From Opitutia bacterium UBA4654 (GTDB lineage Bacteria; Verrucomicrobiota; Verrucomicrobiia; Opitutales; Intestinicryptomonadaceae): 14,893 bases of DNA. The position numbers and the translations under genes were made by a program. This document shows, one piece after another, positions 1-7,162 of the stretch. The stretch covers positions 1-14,893 of the forward strand of contig DHMA01000037.1 in assembly GCA_002405555.1 (NCBI GenBank), read 5' to 3'. Position 1 is the first letter of the stretch; every line of letters begins with the position of its first letter. A model generated the notes under the pieces. The model made no database searches. It saw only the letters and a list, made by a program, of their open reading frames with translations, and had not been told where the DNA came from.

Positions 1-1926
1 GCAATCGCCGAGGGCTTGGCGCAGCGCATTGTCCGCCGCGACGTCCCCGAAGGCCTGAAAGACAAGACGGTTTTCGCGCTCGACATGGGCTCGCTTATCG
101 CGGGCGCAAAATACCGCGGCGAGTTCGAGGAAAGGCTGAAAGCCGTCCTCAACAAGGTGAAGGAGTCGGAGGGCAAGATAATCCTGTTCATCGACGAGCT
201 TCATACGATTGTCGGCGCGGGCAAATCGGAGGGTTCTATGGACGCTTCGAACATGCTCAAGCCCATGCTCGCCCGCGGCGAGCTCCGCTGCGTTGGCGCA
301 ACCACGCTCGACGAATACCGCCAGTACATCGAAAAAGACCCCGCCCTCGAACGCAGATTCCAGAGCGTGTACGTTGCCGAACCCGACGTCGAAACGAGCA
401 TCGCCATCTTGCGCGGACTTAAAGAGCGTTTCGAAACGTTCCACGGCGTGCACATTCAGGACCGCGCCCTTGTGGAGGCGGCAAACCTCAGCAACAGGTA
501 CATCACGGGCAGACAGCTCCCCGACAAGGCAATCGACCTCGTGGACGAAGCGTGCGCGAGAATCAAAACGCAGCTCGACTCAATGCCCGCGGAACTCGAC
601 CTCCTGCTGAGAAAACTCCGCAGGCTCGAAATAGAGGAAACCGCCCTCGTGAAAGAGGAGCACGACGACAAGCGGCTCGCCGAAGTCCGCAAGGAACTCG
701 CCGAAATGCGCGAAAAGGCGAACGCCATGAAAGCGCAGTGGGAAGAGGAAAAACAGGCGACCGACAAAGCCGTAAAACTCCGCGAGCAAATCGAAGCGGC
801 GAAAATCAAGATGGAACGCGCCGAACGCGAGTACAACCTCACGCAGGCGGCGGAAATAAAATACGGCGAACTTCCGAAGCTCGAAGAAGCCCTCAAAAAG
901 GCGATGAGCGAGGAAATGAGCGAATCCGCGCTCGTAAAGGAAAGCGTCAGCGCGGACGAAATCGCGGCAATCGTCGCCGACTGGACAGGCATTCCCGTCA
1001 AAAAGCTGCTCGAAACCGAGCGCGAAAAACTGCTTAAACTCCCCGAAATCCTCCACAAGAGGGTAATCGGACAGTCCGAGGCGGTGGACAGCGTTTCCGA
1101 CGCAATCCTCAGGTCGCGCGCGGGCATTCAAGACCCCAAACGCCCCACAGGCTCTTTCATGTTCCTCGGGCCCACGGGCGTCGGCAAAACCGAGCTTGCA
1201 AAAACACTTTCGGAGGCGCTCTTCAACAGCGAAGACAACATCGTGAGAATCGACATGTCCGAGTACATGGAAAAGCACTCCGTGGCGCGGCTAATCGGCG
1301 CGCCCCCCGGCTACGTCGGCTACGAACAGGGCGGCCAGCTCACCGAAGCCGTGCGGCGCAGACCGTACAGCGTGGTTCTCTTCGACGAAATCGAAAAGGC
1401 GCACCCCGAAGTACTCAACACGCTGCTGCAAGTGCTCGACGACGGCATTCTGACCGACTCGCAGGGACGCAGGGTGGACTTCAAAAACACGGTAATCATC
1501 ATGACCTCCAACATCGGCGCGCGCTTCATAACCGACGGCGCGCTCGACGACAAGGGCGAGCTTTCCGCCTCCGCCCGCGAGGCTGTCATGACCGAAGTCC
1601 GCGCCCACTTCAAGCCCGAATTTCTCAACAGAATCGACGACATCGTAATCTTCAAGGCGTTGCAGCTCGACGAAATCGTAAAGATTGTAAAACTGCAAAT
1701 AGACTCGCTCAACAAGCGGCTCGAAGCGCAGAACATAAAAGTCGAGCTTACAAAAAAGGCGTACGAGTTCCTCGCCGACAAGGCTTACGACCCGCTCTAC
1801 GGGGCGCGTCCGCTCAAACGGGTAATCAACAACAAGATTGAAAACCCGCTCGCCCGCGCAATCATTTCGGGCAAAATCAGGGAGGGCGACACCATGAAGT
1901 TCACCGAAAAGGAACTTCAAGACTAA
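1..1926 (+). CDS. clpB: ClpB disaggregase, 5'-truncated by window edge
   Basis: ATP-dependent Hsp100 chaperone that, in known family members, threads aggregated proteins through its hexamer pore together with DnaK. The reading frame is open from base 1 (Ala-Ile-Ala-Glu-Gly-Leu), which aligns just after the first Walker A motif, so about 210 N-terminal codons lie outside the window. Visible parts in order: NBD1 Walker B (FIDELH, about 178-204); NBD1 arginine-finger region (LERRF, near 346-360); the charged coiled-coil middle domain (about 580-1000), which separates ClpB from ClpA; NBD2 Walker A (GPTGVGKT, 1168-1191); Walker B (LFDEIEKAH, near 1378-1404); and the sensor-2 motif (GARPLKR, 1801-1821). 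It ends with TAA at 1924-1926, followed by a terminator, so it is probably the last gene of its transcript. An internal TTG at 16 is not a start. Identification is secure. Confidence 0.97.
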   Translation, partial: AIAEGLAQRIVRRDVPEGLKDKTVFALDMGSLIAGAKYRGEFEERLKAVLNKVKESEGKIILFIDELHTIVGAGKSEGSMDASNMLKPMLARGELRCVGATTLDEYRQYIEKDPALERRFQSVYVAEPDVETSIAILRGLKERFETFHGVHIQDRALVEAANLSNRYITGRQLPDKAIDLVDEACARIKTQLDSMPAELDLLLRKLRRLEIEETALVKEEHDDKRLAEVRKELAEMREKANAMKAQWEEEKQATDKAVKLREQIEAAKIKMERAEREYNLTQAAEIKYGELPKLEEALKKAMSEEMSESALVKESVSADEIAAIVADWTGIPVKKLLETEREKLLKLPEILHKRVIGQSEAVDSVSDAILRSRAGIQDPKRPTGSFMFLGPTGVGKTELAKTLSEALFNSEDNIVRIDMSEYMEKHSVARLIGAPPGYVGYEQGGQLTEAVRRRPYSVVLFDEIEKAHPEVLNTLLQVLDDGILTDSQGRRVDFKNTVIIMTSNIGARFITDGALDDKGELSASAREAVMTEVRAHFKPEFLNRIDDIVIFKALQLDEIVKIVKLQIDSLNKRLEAQNIKVELTKKAYEFLADKAYDPLYGARPLKRVINNKIENPLARAIISGKIREGDTMKFTEKELQD

Positions 1927-1983
1927 GCCCGCGCCGAATCGGGACGCCCAGCGCAATCCGCGCCGCGCCCCGACCTAAAAGCA

Positions 1984-2018
1984 AACGCCGCGCATTGCAA
2001 AATGCGGGGCGTTTTTTT
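1984..2018 (+). terminator. Intrinsic terminator after clpB
   Basis: A 13-bp stem with one mismatch (1984-1996 pairs with 2001-2013) closes on a GCAA tetraloop and runs into seven T's (2012-2018). It lies 57 bases after the clpB stop and clearly serves that gene. The opposite strand has a weaker, interrupted T stretch, so it may also partly stop hemW transcripts arriving from the other side. The rest of 1927-2149 shows no gene I can support. Confidence 0.88.
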
Positions 2019-2149
2019 GCGCCCGCTTTGACCTACGCCATCACTCCGCAAAGCAAACACAACACACGGCACGCCCCTTCTCACGACGAGAAAACGACGC
2101 GGCAACGGCGCAAACGCTACGCGCCGAACCCGCGCATCTGCGGCGTATT

Positions 2150-3283
2150 CTACAAAAGCTCGACCGCCACGGCGTCCGCCACAAGCCTCCCGCTCTGCGT
2201 AAGGCGGATTCTTCCGCCGTCGATTTTAAGCAGGTTTTGCGACGCAAGAAACGCGAGCGGCTCGCGGTACTTTTCGGAATCGGCGGACGGAAAGCGGCGG
2301 CGCAACAAATCGAAATCGACGCCGTCGTTCATGCGCAGCCCGAAAATCAACGCGCTCGAAAACATCTCGGAATCGTCGAGCGGCACAACGTCGCATTCCG
2401 CGGGAACGTCCGCGTTTACGCCGCAAAGCCACGTTCCGAAATCGGGCGCGTTGCGGAAACGCCGCCCCCCGAACTGCGACGCCCCCGCAGGCCCGAAGCC
2501 GAGCCACCGCGCCATGTGCCAAGTCGAAAGGTTGTGCAGACACCTCGCGCCGCCCTTGGCGTAGTTCGAAATTTCGTACTGCGCAAAACCGAGTTCGGGA
2601 AGCCTGCCGAAAGCTATTTCGAGAAAGTCGCCCTCGCGCTCCGCCTTGGCGTAGTCGCCGCCGCGCCCGCCGCAGCACGACGTCGCGCTCTCGAATTCGA
2701 GACAGTACGCGCTGATGTGGTCTACGGGACATGCGGCGGCTTTGTCGATGTCGGCAAGCCACGCTTCCGGAGTCTGCCCCTCCGCGCCGAAAATCAGGTC
2801 TATCGAAAAATGCGAAAATCCCGCGTCGGCAACGCGCCCTATCGCCTCCATCGTGGCTTTGAGCGTGTGCCTGCGGCCGAGAACGCGCAAAGTGCCTTCG
2901 TCGAAACTCTGCACGCCCATCGAAATGCGCGAAACCCCGACGCGCTTGAACGCCTCCAAACGCGCCCGCGTGGCGTTGGTCGGCGCAACCTCGACAGTCC
3001 ATTCGTCCGTCGGCAGAAGCCCGCCGAAAGACTCCGCAAGAGCTTCAATCCGCCGCTCGTCGAGAACCGACGGCGTTCCGCCGCCCCAAAACATGGTCTG
3101 CGGGCGCGGCAGACTTCCGCCGTTTAGCGTCTTGCGCAGGGCGATTTCCGCGCCCACGCCGCGCACGAACGCGTCGAGGTCGGCGGAAGTCGGCGCGCGC
3201 TTGTAGAAGCGGCAGTAATCGCAACTTTGGGCGCAAAACGGAACGTGTAGATATATTCCGAAATTTTCGAAAATGTCTTGCAT
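2150..3283 (-). CDS. hemW: HemW-type radical SAM heme chaperone
   Basis: A 377-residue member of the HemN/HemW radical SAM family. The 4Fe-4S motif is C17-x3-C21-x2-C24 followed by Arg-Phe. True HemN (oxygen-independent coproporphyrinogen oxidase) usually has Cys at the second position after the cluster, so this fits HemW. HemW is known as a heme-binding chaperone rather than an oxidase. GGGTPS at residues 67-72 is the usual SAM-binding loop. The heme-binding signature I know for HemW, HNxxYW, appears here as HNLSTW (250-255), with Thr for Tyr. The C-terminal HemW region is present. The start is ATG at 3283 with no visible Shine-Dalgarno; the length is normal for the family. It is transcribed divergently from the lipoprotein gene at 3328, only 44 bases away. 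The HemW versus HemN choice rests on motif details and is likely but untested. Confidence 0.88.
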   Translation of the reverse strand: MQDIFENFGIYLHVPFCAQSCDYCRFYKRAPTSADLDAFVRGVGAEIALRKTLNGGSLPRPQTMFWGGGTPSVLDERRIEALAESFGGLLPTDEWTVEVAPTNATRARLEAFKRVGVSRISMGVQSFDEGTLRVLGRRHTLKATMEAIGRVADAGFSHFSIDLIFGAEGQTPEAWLADIDKAAACPVDHISAYCLEFESATSCCGGRGGDYAKAEREGDFLEIAFGRLPELGFAQYEISNYAKGGARCLHNLSTWHMARWLGFGPAGASQFGGRRFRNAPDFGTWLCGVNADVPAECDVVPLDDSEMFSSALIFGLRMNDGVDFDLLRRRFPSADSEKYREPLAFLASQNLLKIDGGRIRLTQSGRLVADAVAVELL

Positions 3284-3307
3284 ACGGCGGGCTTTTTTTT
3301 ATATAGA
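3278..3307 (+). promoter_or_regulatory. Candidate promoter for the TIG-fold lipoprotein
   Basis: TTGCAT (3278-3283) sits 18 bases before TATAGA (3302-3307), or 16 before the overlapping TATATA (3300-3305). Initiation near 3312-3314 would give a leader of about 15 bases to the ATG at 3328. The -35 overlaps the hemW start codon on the other strand. A run of eight T's (3293-3300) fills the spacer. The assignment is by eye only. Confidence 0.38.
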
Positions 3308-3327
3308 TGCGACATTATTTTAAACCT

Positions 3328-4311
3328 ATGAATAAAGCAAAGAAATTTGTATCCGCATGCGCGGCGGTAGCCGCAATGCTCGCGGCGGGCTGCTCGGGGC
3401 TGACAAACCTCACGCCCGAACGCGTACCCGAAAACTCCTCGCGCGTATACACGCTCAGCATGAGCGCATACATCAACGACGGCTCGCTCGTGCGGGACTC
3501 CATCGAACCCTTTGTGGTAATCGACGAACAGATTATCCCCATGAAGGAAATCAAGGACATGAAGTACGACCGCCTCTACGAGTACGACTACACCCTCCCG
3601 AAAGGAAGAAACGAGGCAAAATACTACTTTTTGCTGAAATATAAAGTGTCGAACAACATCGACGGCGTAAAGAAAGACCGCGAAATGAAAAGCCCCACGG
3701 TCTACACGCTCAAACCCGCGACGCGCTATATCGTGAACATGCAGAACGAACGCGGCCCCGTGGGCGCGTCGGTCACGGTTCTCGGACGCGGCTTCGACAA
3801 GCAGGACGTTATCCGCGTGGGCGGCGTGGACGCCGACACAGAATACCTCTCGCGCTCCACGCTCAACTTCGTGGTTCCCCCGCTGAAATCGGGCAAGACA
3901 TACGACGTCGAACTCATCGGCGAAAAGGGCGAAATCTGGATTGGCGCGTTCCGCGTTGACACCGCTAAAATGGGCGTCTCGCCCTCCTCCATCACGCTCG
4001 CGGGCGGCGACATCGTCAACATGATTTTCGACATCGGCTTCAAAGCCCCCAAGGGCGGATACCCGATTGACGTAAAGACGAACATTCCAAGCTCGATAAT
4101 TATGGACGACGTCGTAGTTCCCGAAGGACAAAGCTCGGTCAGCGTAATGCTCAAAGCCGCCGCCCCCGGAAAGGGATTCCTCTACGTCAACGGTCTGGGC
4201 TTCAACGAAACGACAGTTCCCGTGGTCGTCAACCGCGCCGATACGGCCGAACCCGTAATGACGGAAGCCGCGGGCGCAATCAACGAAATCAACACGAATG
4301 CCGAAAAATAG
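3328..4311 (+). CDS. Predicted lipoprotein with IPT/TIG-like domain
   Basis: A 327-residue envelope protein of unknown function. The N-terminus has basic residues, a hydrophobic stretch and a lipobox (LAAGC, Cys22), so it should be lipidated and probably anchored in a membrane facing the periplasm or surface. Residues about 142-211 look like an IPT/TIG (Ig-like) fold: GASVTVLGRGF, then VIRVGG, then a STLNFVVPP strand. Residues about 216-302 look like a second beta-sandwich. The charged N-terminal third (30-130) is unassigned. I prefer ATG at 3328 over the in-frame ATG at 3307, because the later start places a proper signal peptide at the N-terminus. It is monocistronic by appearance: a divergent promoter region lies upstream and a strong terminator at 4328-4373 downstream. 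A surface-binding or structural role would be an inference only. Confidence 0.8.
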   Translation: MNKAKKFVSACAAVAAMLAAGCSGLTNLTPERVPENSSRVYTLSMSAYINDGSLVRDSIEPFVVIDEQIIPMKEIKDMKYDRLYEYDYTLPKGRNEAKYYFLLKYKVSNNIDGVKKDREMKSPTVYTLKPATRYIVNMQNERGPVGASVTVLGRGFDKQDVIRVGGVDADTEYLSRSTLNFVVPPLKSGKTYDVELIGEKGEIWIGAFRVDTAKMGVSPSSITLAGGDIVNMIFDIGFKAPKGGYPIDVKTNIPSSIIMDDVVVPEGQSSVSVMLKAAAPGKGFLYVNGLGFNETTVPVVVNRADTAEPVMTEAAGAINEINTNAEK

Positions 4312-4327
4312 CATTCCGTAGAATTTT

Positions 4328-4373
4328 AAAGGCGGGCGTTTGCGTCGCAGGACGCAATCCCCGCCTTTTTTTT
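4328..4373 (+). terminator. Intrinsic terminator after lipoprotein gene
   Basis: A two-part hairpin. The outer stem GGCGGG (4331-4336) pairs with CCCGCC (4360-4365). The inner stem TTGCGTC (4340-4346) pairs with GACGCAA (4351-4357) around a GCAG loop. Eight T's follow (4366-4373), and three A's before the stem can extend the pairing. Confidence 0.88.
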
Positions 4374-4391
4374 CGATAAAAACAAATGCCG

Positions 4392-4397
4392 AAAGGA
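4392..4397 (+). promoter_or_regulatory. Shine-Dalgarno deciding the LOG-family start
   Basis: AAAGGA lies 5 bases before the ATG at 4403. It fixes the start there rather than at an upstream in-frame TTG (4340), which would fall inside the preceding terminator hairpin. Confidence 0.65.
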
Positions 4398-4402
4398 AAA
4401 AT

Positions 4403-5296
4403 ATGGCGGACAAAAAAGTCAGAACTAAAAAAAATTCGCACAAAGTTGTGGTAAAAAACGTCGCGCTTGAAGACGAACAAATCAGCAGCGAACAGCCGAT
4501 AGAATGCCTGTTCTCGGACGTGTCGCCGAGACTCATGCGCATCATGCGCGACCTCCTCTCGCCGGCATTCATTTTCGAAAAGGAGAAAATCCAGAACACA
4601 ATCACGTTCTTCGGCTCGGCGCGGATTAAGTCGGAGGAGGACGCCAAGGCGGCTCTCGACGAACTGAAAAAACGCCCAGCAAAAACGGCGGAATATAAAC
4701 AGAAACTCGCCGCCGCAAAAGAGGCGGTCGCAATGTCGAAATACTATACCGCCGCGTGCGAACTTGCCCGCAGACTCCAAGAGTGGTTCAATATGCTCCC
4801 CCTCCCCGAAGACCAGAAATTCTACATCATGACGGGCGGCGGCCCCGGCATCATGGAGGCGGCGGGCAAGGGCGCATATATCGCGGGCGGCAGACCCGTG
4901 GGAGCTACAATCCTCATCACCGACGAACAACGCCGAAACCCCTATGTGGATAAGGGAGTGTGGGTAAACTTCCACTACTTCCTCATGCGCAAATTCTGGC
5001 TGCTGTTCTTCGCAAAGGCGCTCGTGGTGTTTCCGGGGGGGACGGGAACTTTCGACGAATTTTTCGAAGTGTTCACGCTGATGAAAACGCGCAAGACCGC
5101 AAGGAAAATCCCGACAATCCTGTTCGGACGGAAATTCTGGCAGGGCTGCCTGAACTTCGAAACGCTCATCAAGGCGGACGTAATCACGCGCGACGACCTC
5201 GACTTCTTCGTCTACGCCGACACGGTGGACGAAGCGTTCGACTACCTCACAAAGGAAATCTCCGCCTACCTAAAAAAGGCGAAACTCATAAAATAG
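4403..5296 (+). CDS. LOG-family (TIGR00730-like) Rossmann nucleotide hydrolase
   Basis: A 297-residue cytoplasmic protein of the LOG / lysine-decarboxylase-like family. Characterised members release bases from nucleoside 5'-monophosphates (cytokinin riboside monophosphate phosphoribohydrolases and relatives). The diagnostic PGGTGTFDE motif is at residues 211-219, and a GGGPGIMEA motif precedes it (TGGGPGIM near residue 145). The N-terminus carries a Lys-rich tail (about 1-20), then a helical segment before the ITFFGSARI strand, so the protein is longer than the minimal ~190-residue members; long versions are known in bacteria. The start is ATG at 4403, supported by a Shine-Dalgarno. It is flanked by terminators on both sides and probably transcribed alone; I see no convincing promoter in the 30 bases after the upstream terminator. 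The substrate cannot be told from sequence. Confidence 0.88.
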   Translation: MADKKVRTKKNSHKVVVKNVALEDEQISSEQPIECLFSDVSPRLMRIMRDLLSPAFIFEKEKIQNTITFFGSARIKSEEDAKAALDELKKRPAKTAEYKQKLAAAKEAVAMSKYYTAACELARRLQEWFNMLPLPEDQKFYIMTGGGPGIMEAAGKGAYIAGGRPVGATILITDEQRRNPYVDKGVWVNFHYFLMRKFWLLFFAKALVVFPGGTGTFDEFFEVFTLMKTRKTARKIPTILFGRKFWQGCLNFETLIKADVITRDDLDFFVYADTVDEAFDYLTKEISAYLKKAKLIK

Positions 5297-5323
5297 CGCA
5301 ATAAACTTCCGCACAACTTCCGC

Positions 5324-5354
5324 AAACTCCGCCCAAACACGGCGGAGTTTTTTT
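5324..5354 (+). terminator. Intrinsic terminator after LOG-family gene
   Basis: A perfect 10-bp stem AAACTCCGCC (5324-5333) / GGCGGAGTTT (5341-5350) with a 7-base loop, and T's continuing to 5354. It lies 28 bases after the stop codon. Confidence 0.9.
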
Positions 5355-5386
5355 GCGTAAAAATCGGCGGCGGTTCGGAAAAAATC

Positions 5387-5414
5387 TTTACTTGCGCGGC
5401 GGCGGTGGCAGAAT
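5387..5414 (+). promoter_or_regulatory. Candidate promoter with almost no leader
   Basis: TTTACT (5387-5392) and CAGAAT (5409-5414) are separated by 16 bases. Initiation about 7 bases downstream would fall at 5421-5422, i.e. on or next to the ATG of the lipoprotein gene. No Shine-Dalgarno is present, which fits a leaderless or near-leaderless message. Consensus matches are partial. Confidence 0.35.
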
Positions 5415-5421
5415 CTGACGC

Positions 5422-7098
5422 ATGCGAAAACTTATCATAACAGTCGGGGCGTCGCTTGCGGTGTTTGTCGCCGCCTGCGCGGACTCTCCCGAAAAAAACG
5501 CGGGGCGCGAATATGTCAACGCCGCCCGCAAAGTGGCAAAGGCCGAAAAGGCGTTCGCCGCCGCAGACTACAAAGCCGCGCTCGAACTCTGCGAAACCGC
5601 CCGCTCCGAAGTGGAGCGCGTTGTGGACAATTACCCCGAATCGGCAATCGCGCTCAAAGTGATGACCGACGAGTCCACGCTCGTCGGCCCGTGCAAATAT
5701 TCCGAGCTTTCGGGAAGGATTATCCCCCTGCTTAAAACTTTCGAAAATCCCGCGCTCGCCGACGCGGAACTGGCGTGGGCTATCGCGATGTCGAATGCCG
5801 ACGCGGCGCGGCGCGACGACGCCCTTGCGGAACTCGCCGAAGCCGTGGCGGCGTCCACGAAAATCCCTGCGGACAAGGCTTCGAAAATCCGCGCGGCGAT
5901 AGTTTCAAACATAAAATCTCCCGAACTGCGCGGCAGGCTCAATGCGCCCCAACAGTCCGCGCAACAGGCGGCAAAGCCGAAAGCCGTCGCGCCCGCAGAC
6001 GCCCCGCAGGCGCGCAAGATTGCCGACACCGCGGCGTTCCTCAAAGCGGCGAACACCGACGCGTCGCTCGTAGCCTACGACGTAAGGACTATCGACAACC
6101 TGCGCGAAAAGGCGAAATCAGCCGCGTTCGCCGACAATGCCGTCAAGCGGGAATTCGTAAAAATTCTCACTTCCGCGCAAAACAACATAGAAAAAATCAG
6201 CGCGAAAAACCTGCGCGAAAAGGCTCTCGGCGGGATAGCCGCCGCGTTTGCGAACTTCGGCGACGACGCCCGCGCGATAGAAACGGCAAAGAAAATTTCC
6301 GACCCCGAAACATTCGCCGCCGCGTTCGCGGAAATAGCGGACGTCGTGGGGCGCGGCAAAAACAGCGCGGCGGCGGCGGCACTTGCCGAACGCCTTGCAA
6401 ACTCGGCGGAAAGGGACGCGTTCTTCGCAAGGCTCGCGCAGGGAATCGCGGAGCGGGGCAACTTTGCGGAGGCGCAGGCAAACGCCGCGAAAATATCGGA
6501 CATTTCAAGCCGCAACCGCGCCTACGGCGTGTGCGCAAAAACCGCGTTCGACGCGGGCAAGCCCGCCGACGCCGCAAAGCTCGTGGCGGCAATCGACGTT
6601 TCGAATCTCGACTGTCTCTCGGTTTTCGACGGCGGCAACGAAGCCGGAACTTACGGCGCGGAAATACTGCCCGCCGCAAGGCTCGCAAAAATTTCGTCCA
6701 TGCTCGCAGGCTCGAACGCCGACTTCGCGGAGGCGTTGAACTCCCTCGCCGCAGACCGCGTACGCGCGGCGGGCGCGGAGAAAACGGCGGGCTATGCCGC
6801 GCTCTGCGGGAAGATAGCGCGAAACACTGCCGACCTCGGACGCCCCGCGGAGGCGTTGAAGTTCCTTTCGGGCTGTCTGCGCGACAGGGACGTTTCGGCG
6901 GCGTTGCTCGGCGACCTCTACTACGTTGCGGGAAAATCCGACGCGGCGACCGCGTTCAAGGCGTACAAGCTCGCCTCCGACATTTGCGCGGCGGCGGGGC
7001 GCGGTGAAATAACGCTCGCGCTTACCGTGCAGCTCGGCGGTTTGAAACGCGCCGAATGCGCCGAAATACTTGCGCCGTTCCTGCCGAAATTCAAATAG
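5422..7098 (+). CDS. Large Ala-rich helical-repeat lipoprotein, function unknown
   Basis: A 558-residue predicted lipoprotein. Its signal peptide ends in a lipobox (FVAAC, Cys19). The mature chain is almost wholly alpha-helical in character: short repeated helix pairs rich in Ala, Glu, Lys and Arg, resembling TPR or Sel1-type solenoids. Examples are the ADYKAALELCETARSEVERV region near residue 50 and later helix-turn-helix units about every 30-35 residues (FAEIADVVGRGK, ARLAQGIAERGNFAEA, AGKPADAAKLVAAI, LGRPAEALKFL). A Pro/Ala/Gln-rich linker around residues 170-195 separates a shorter N-terminal helical part from the long C-terminal array. The N-terminal part resembles TPR proteins of outer-membrane or biofilm assembly, but I do not recognise a named family. 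It probably acts as a protein-protein scaffold in the periplasm. It ends at a bidirectional terminator shared with the convergent oxidoreductase gene. Confidence 0.8.
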   Translation: MRKLIITVGASLAVFVAACADSPEKNAGREYVNAARKVAKAEKAFAAADYKAALELCETARSEVERVVDNYPESAIALKVMTDESTLVGPCKYSELSGRIIPLLKTFENPALADAELAWAIAMSNADAARRDDALAELAEAVAASTKIPADKASKIRAAIVSNIKSPELRGRLNAPQQSAQQAAKPKAVAPADAPQARKIADTAAFLKAANTDASLVAYDVRTIDNLREKAKSAAFADNAVKREFVKILTSAQNNIEKISAKNLREKALGGIAAAFANFGDDARAIETAKKISDPETFAAAFAEIADVVGRGKNSAAAAALAERLANSAERDAFFARLAQGIAERGNFAEAQANAAKISDISSRNRAYGVCAKTAFDAGKPADAAKLVAAIDVSNLDCLSVFDGGNEAGTYGAEILPAARLAKISSMLAGSNADFAEALNSLAADRVRAAGAEKTAGYAALCGKIARNTADLGRPAEALKFLSGCLRDRDVSAALLGDLYYVAGKSDAATAFKAYKLASDICAAAGRGEITLALTVQLGGLKRAECAEILAPFLPKFK

Positions 7099-7111
7099 GA
7101 AAACGCAAAAC

Positions 7112-7147
7112 AAAAAACGCGCGGACGCATTAGCCCGCGCGTTTTTT
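7112..7147. terminator. Bidirectional terminator between convergent genes
   Basis: Six A's and CGCGCGG (7112-7124) pair with CCGCGCG and six T's (7135-7147) around a 10-base loop. Because the hairpin has an A-run before it and a T-run after it, it can stop transcription from both sides. It sits between the stop codons at 7098 and 7163. Confidence 0.88.
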
Positions 7148-7162
7148 CGTACCCCGCGCCGA

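Noticed and set aside
4340..4402. TTG at 4340 as the start of the LOG-family gene
   Set aside because: It lies inside the preceding terminator hairpin; ATG 4403 has a proper Shine-Dalgarno.
3124..4647. Long minus-strand open frame (507 codons) across the TIG lipoprotein gene
   Set aside because: It is antisense to a gene with a clear signal peptide, it overlaps hemW out of frame, and its translation is low-complexity with no recognisable domain. GC-rich codon bias produces such shadows.
5775..7007. Plus-strand 410-codon frame inside the solenoid lipoprotein gene
   Set aside because: Very Arg/Gly-rich +1 frame of an alanine-rich gene, with no plausible fold; the lipoprotein frame has a lipobox and helix repeats.
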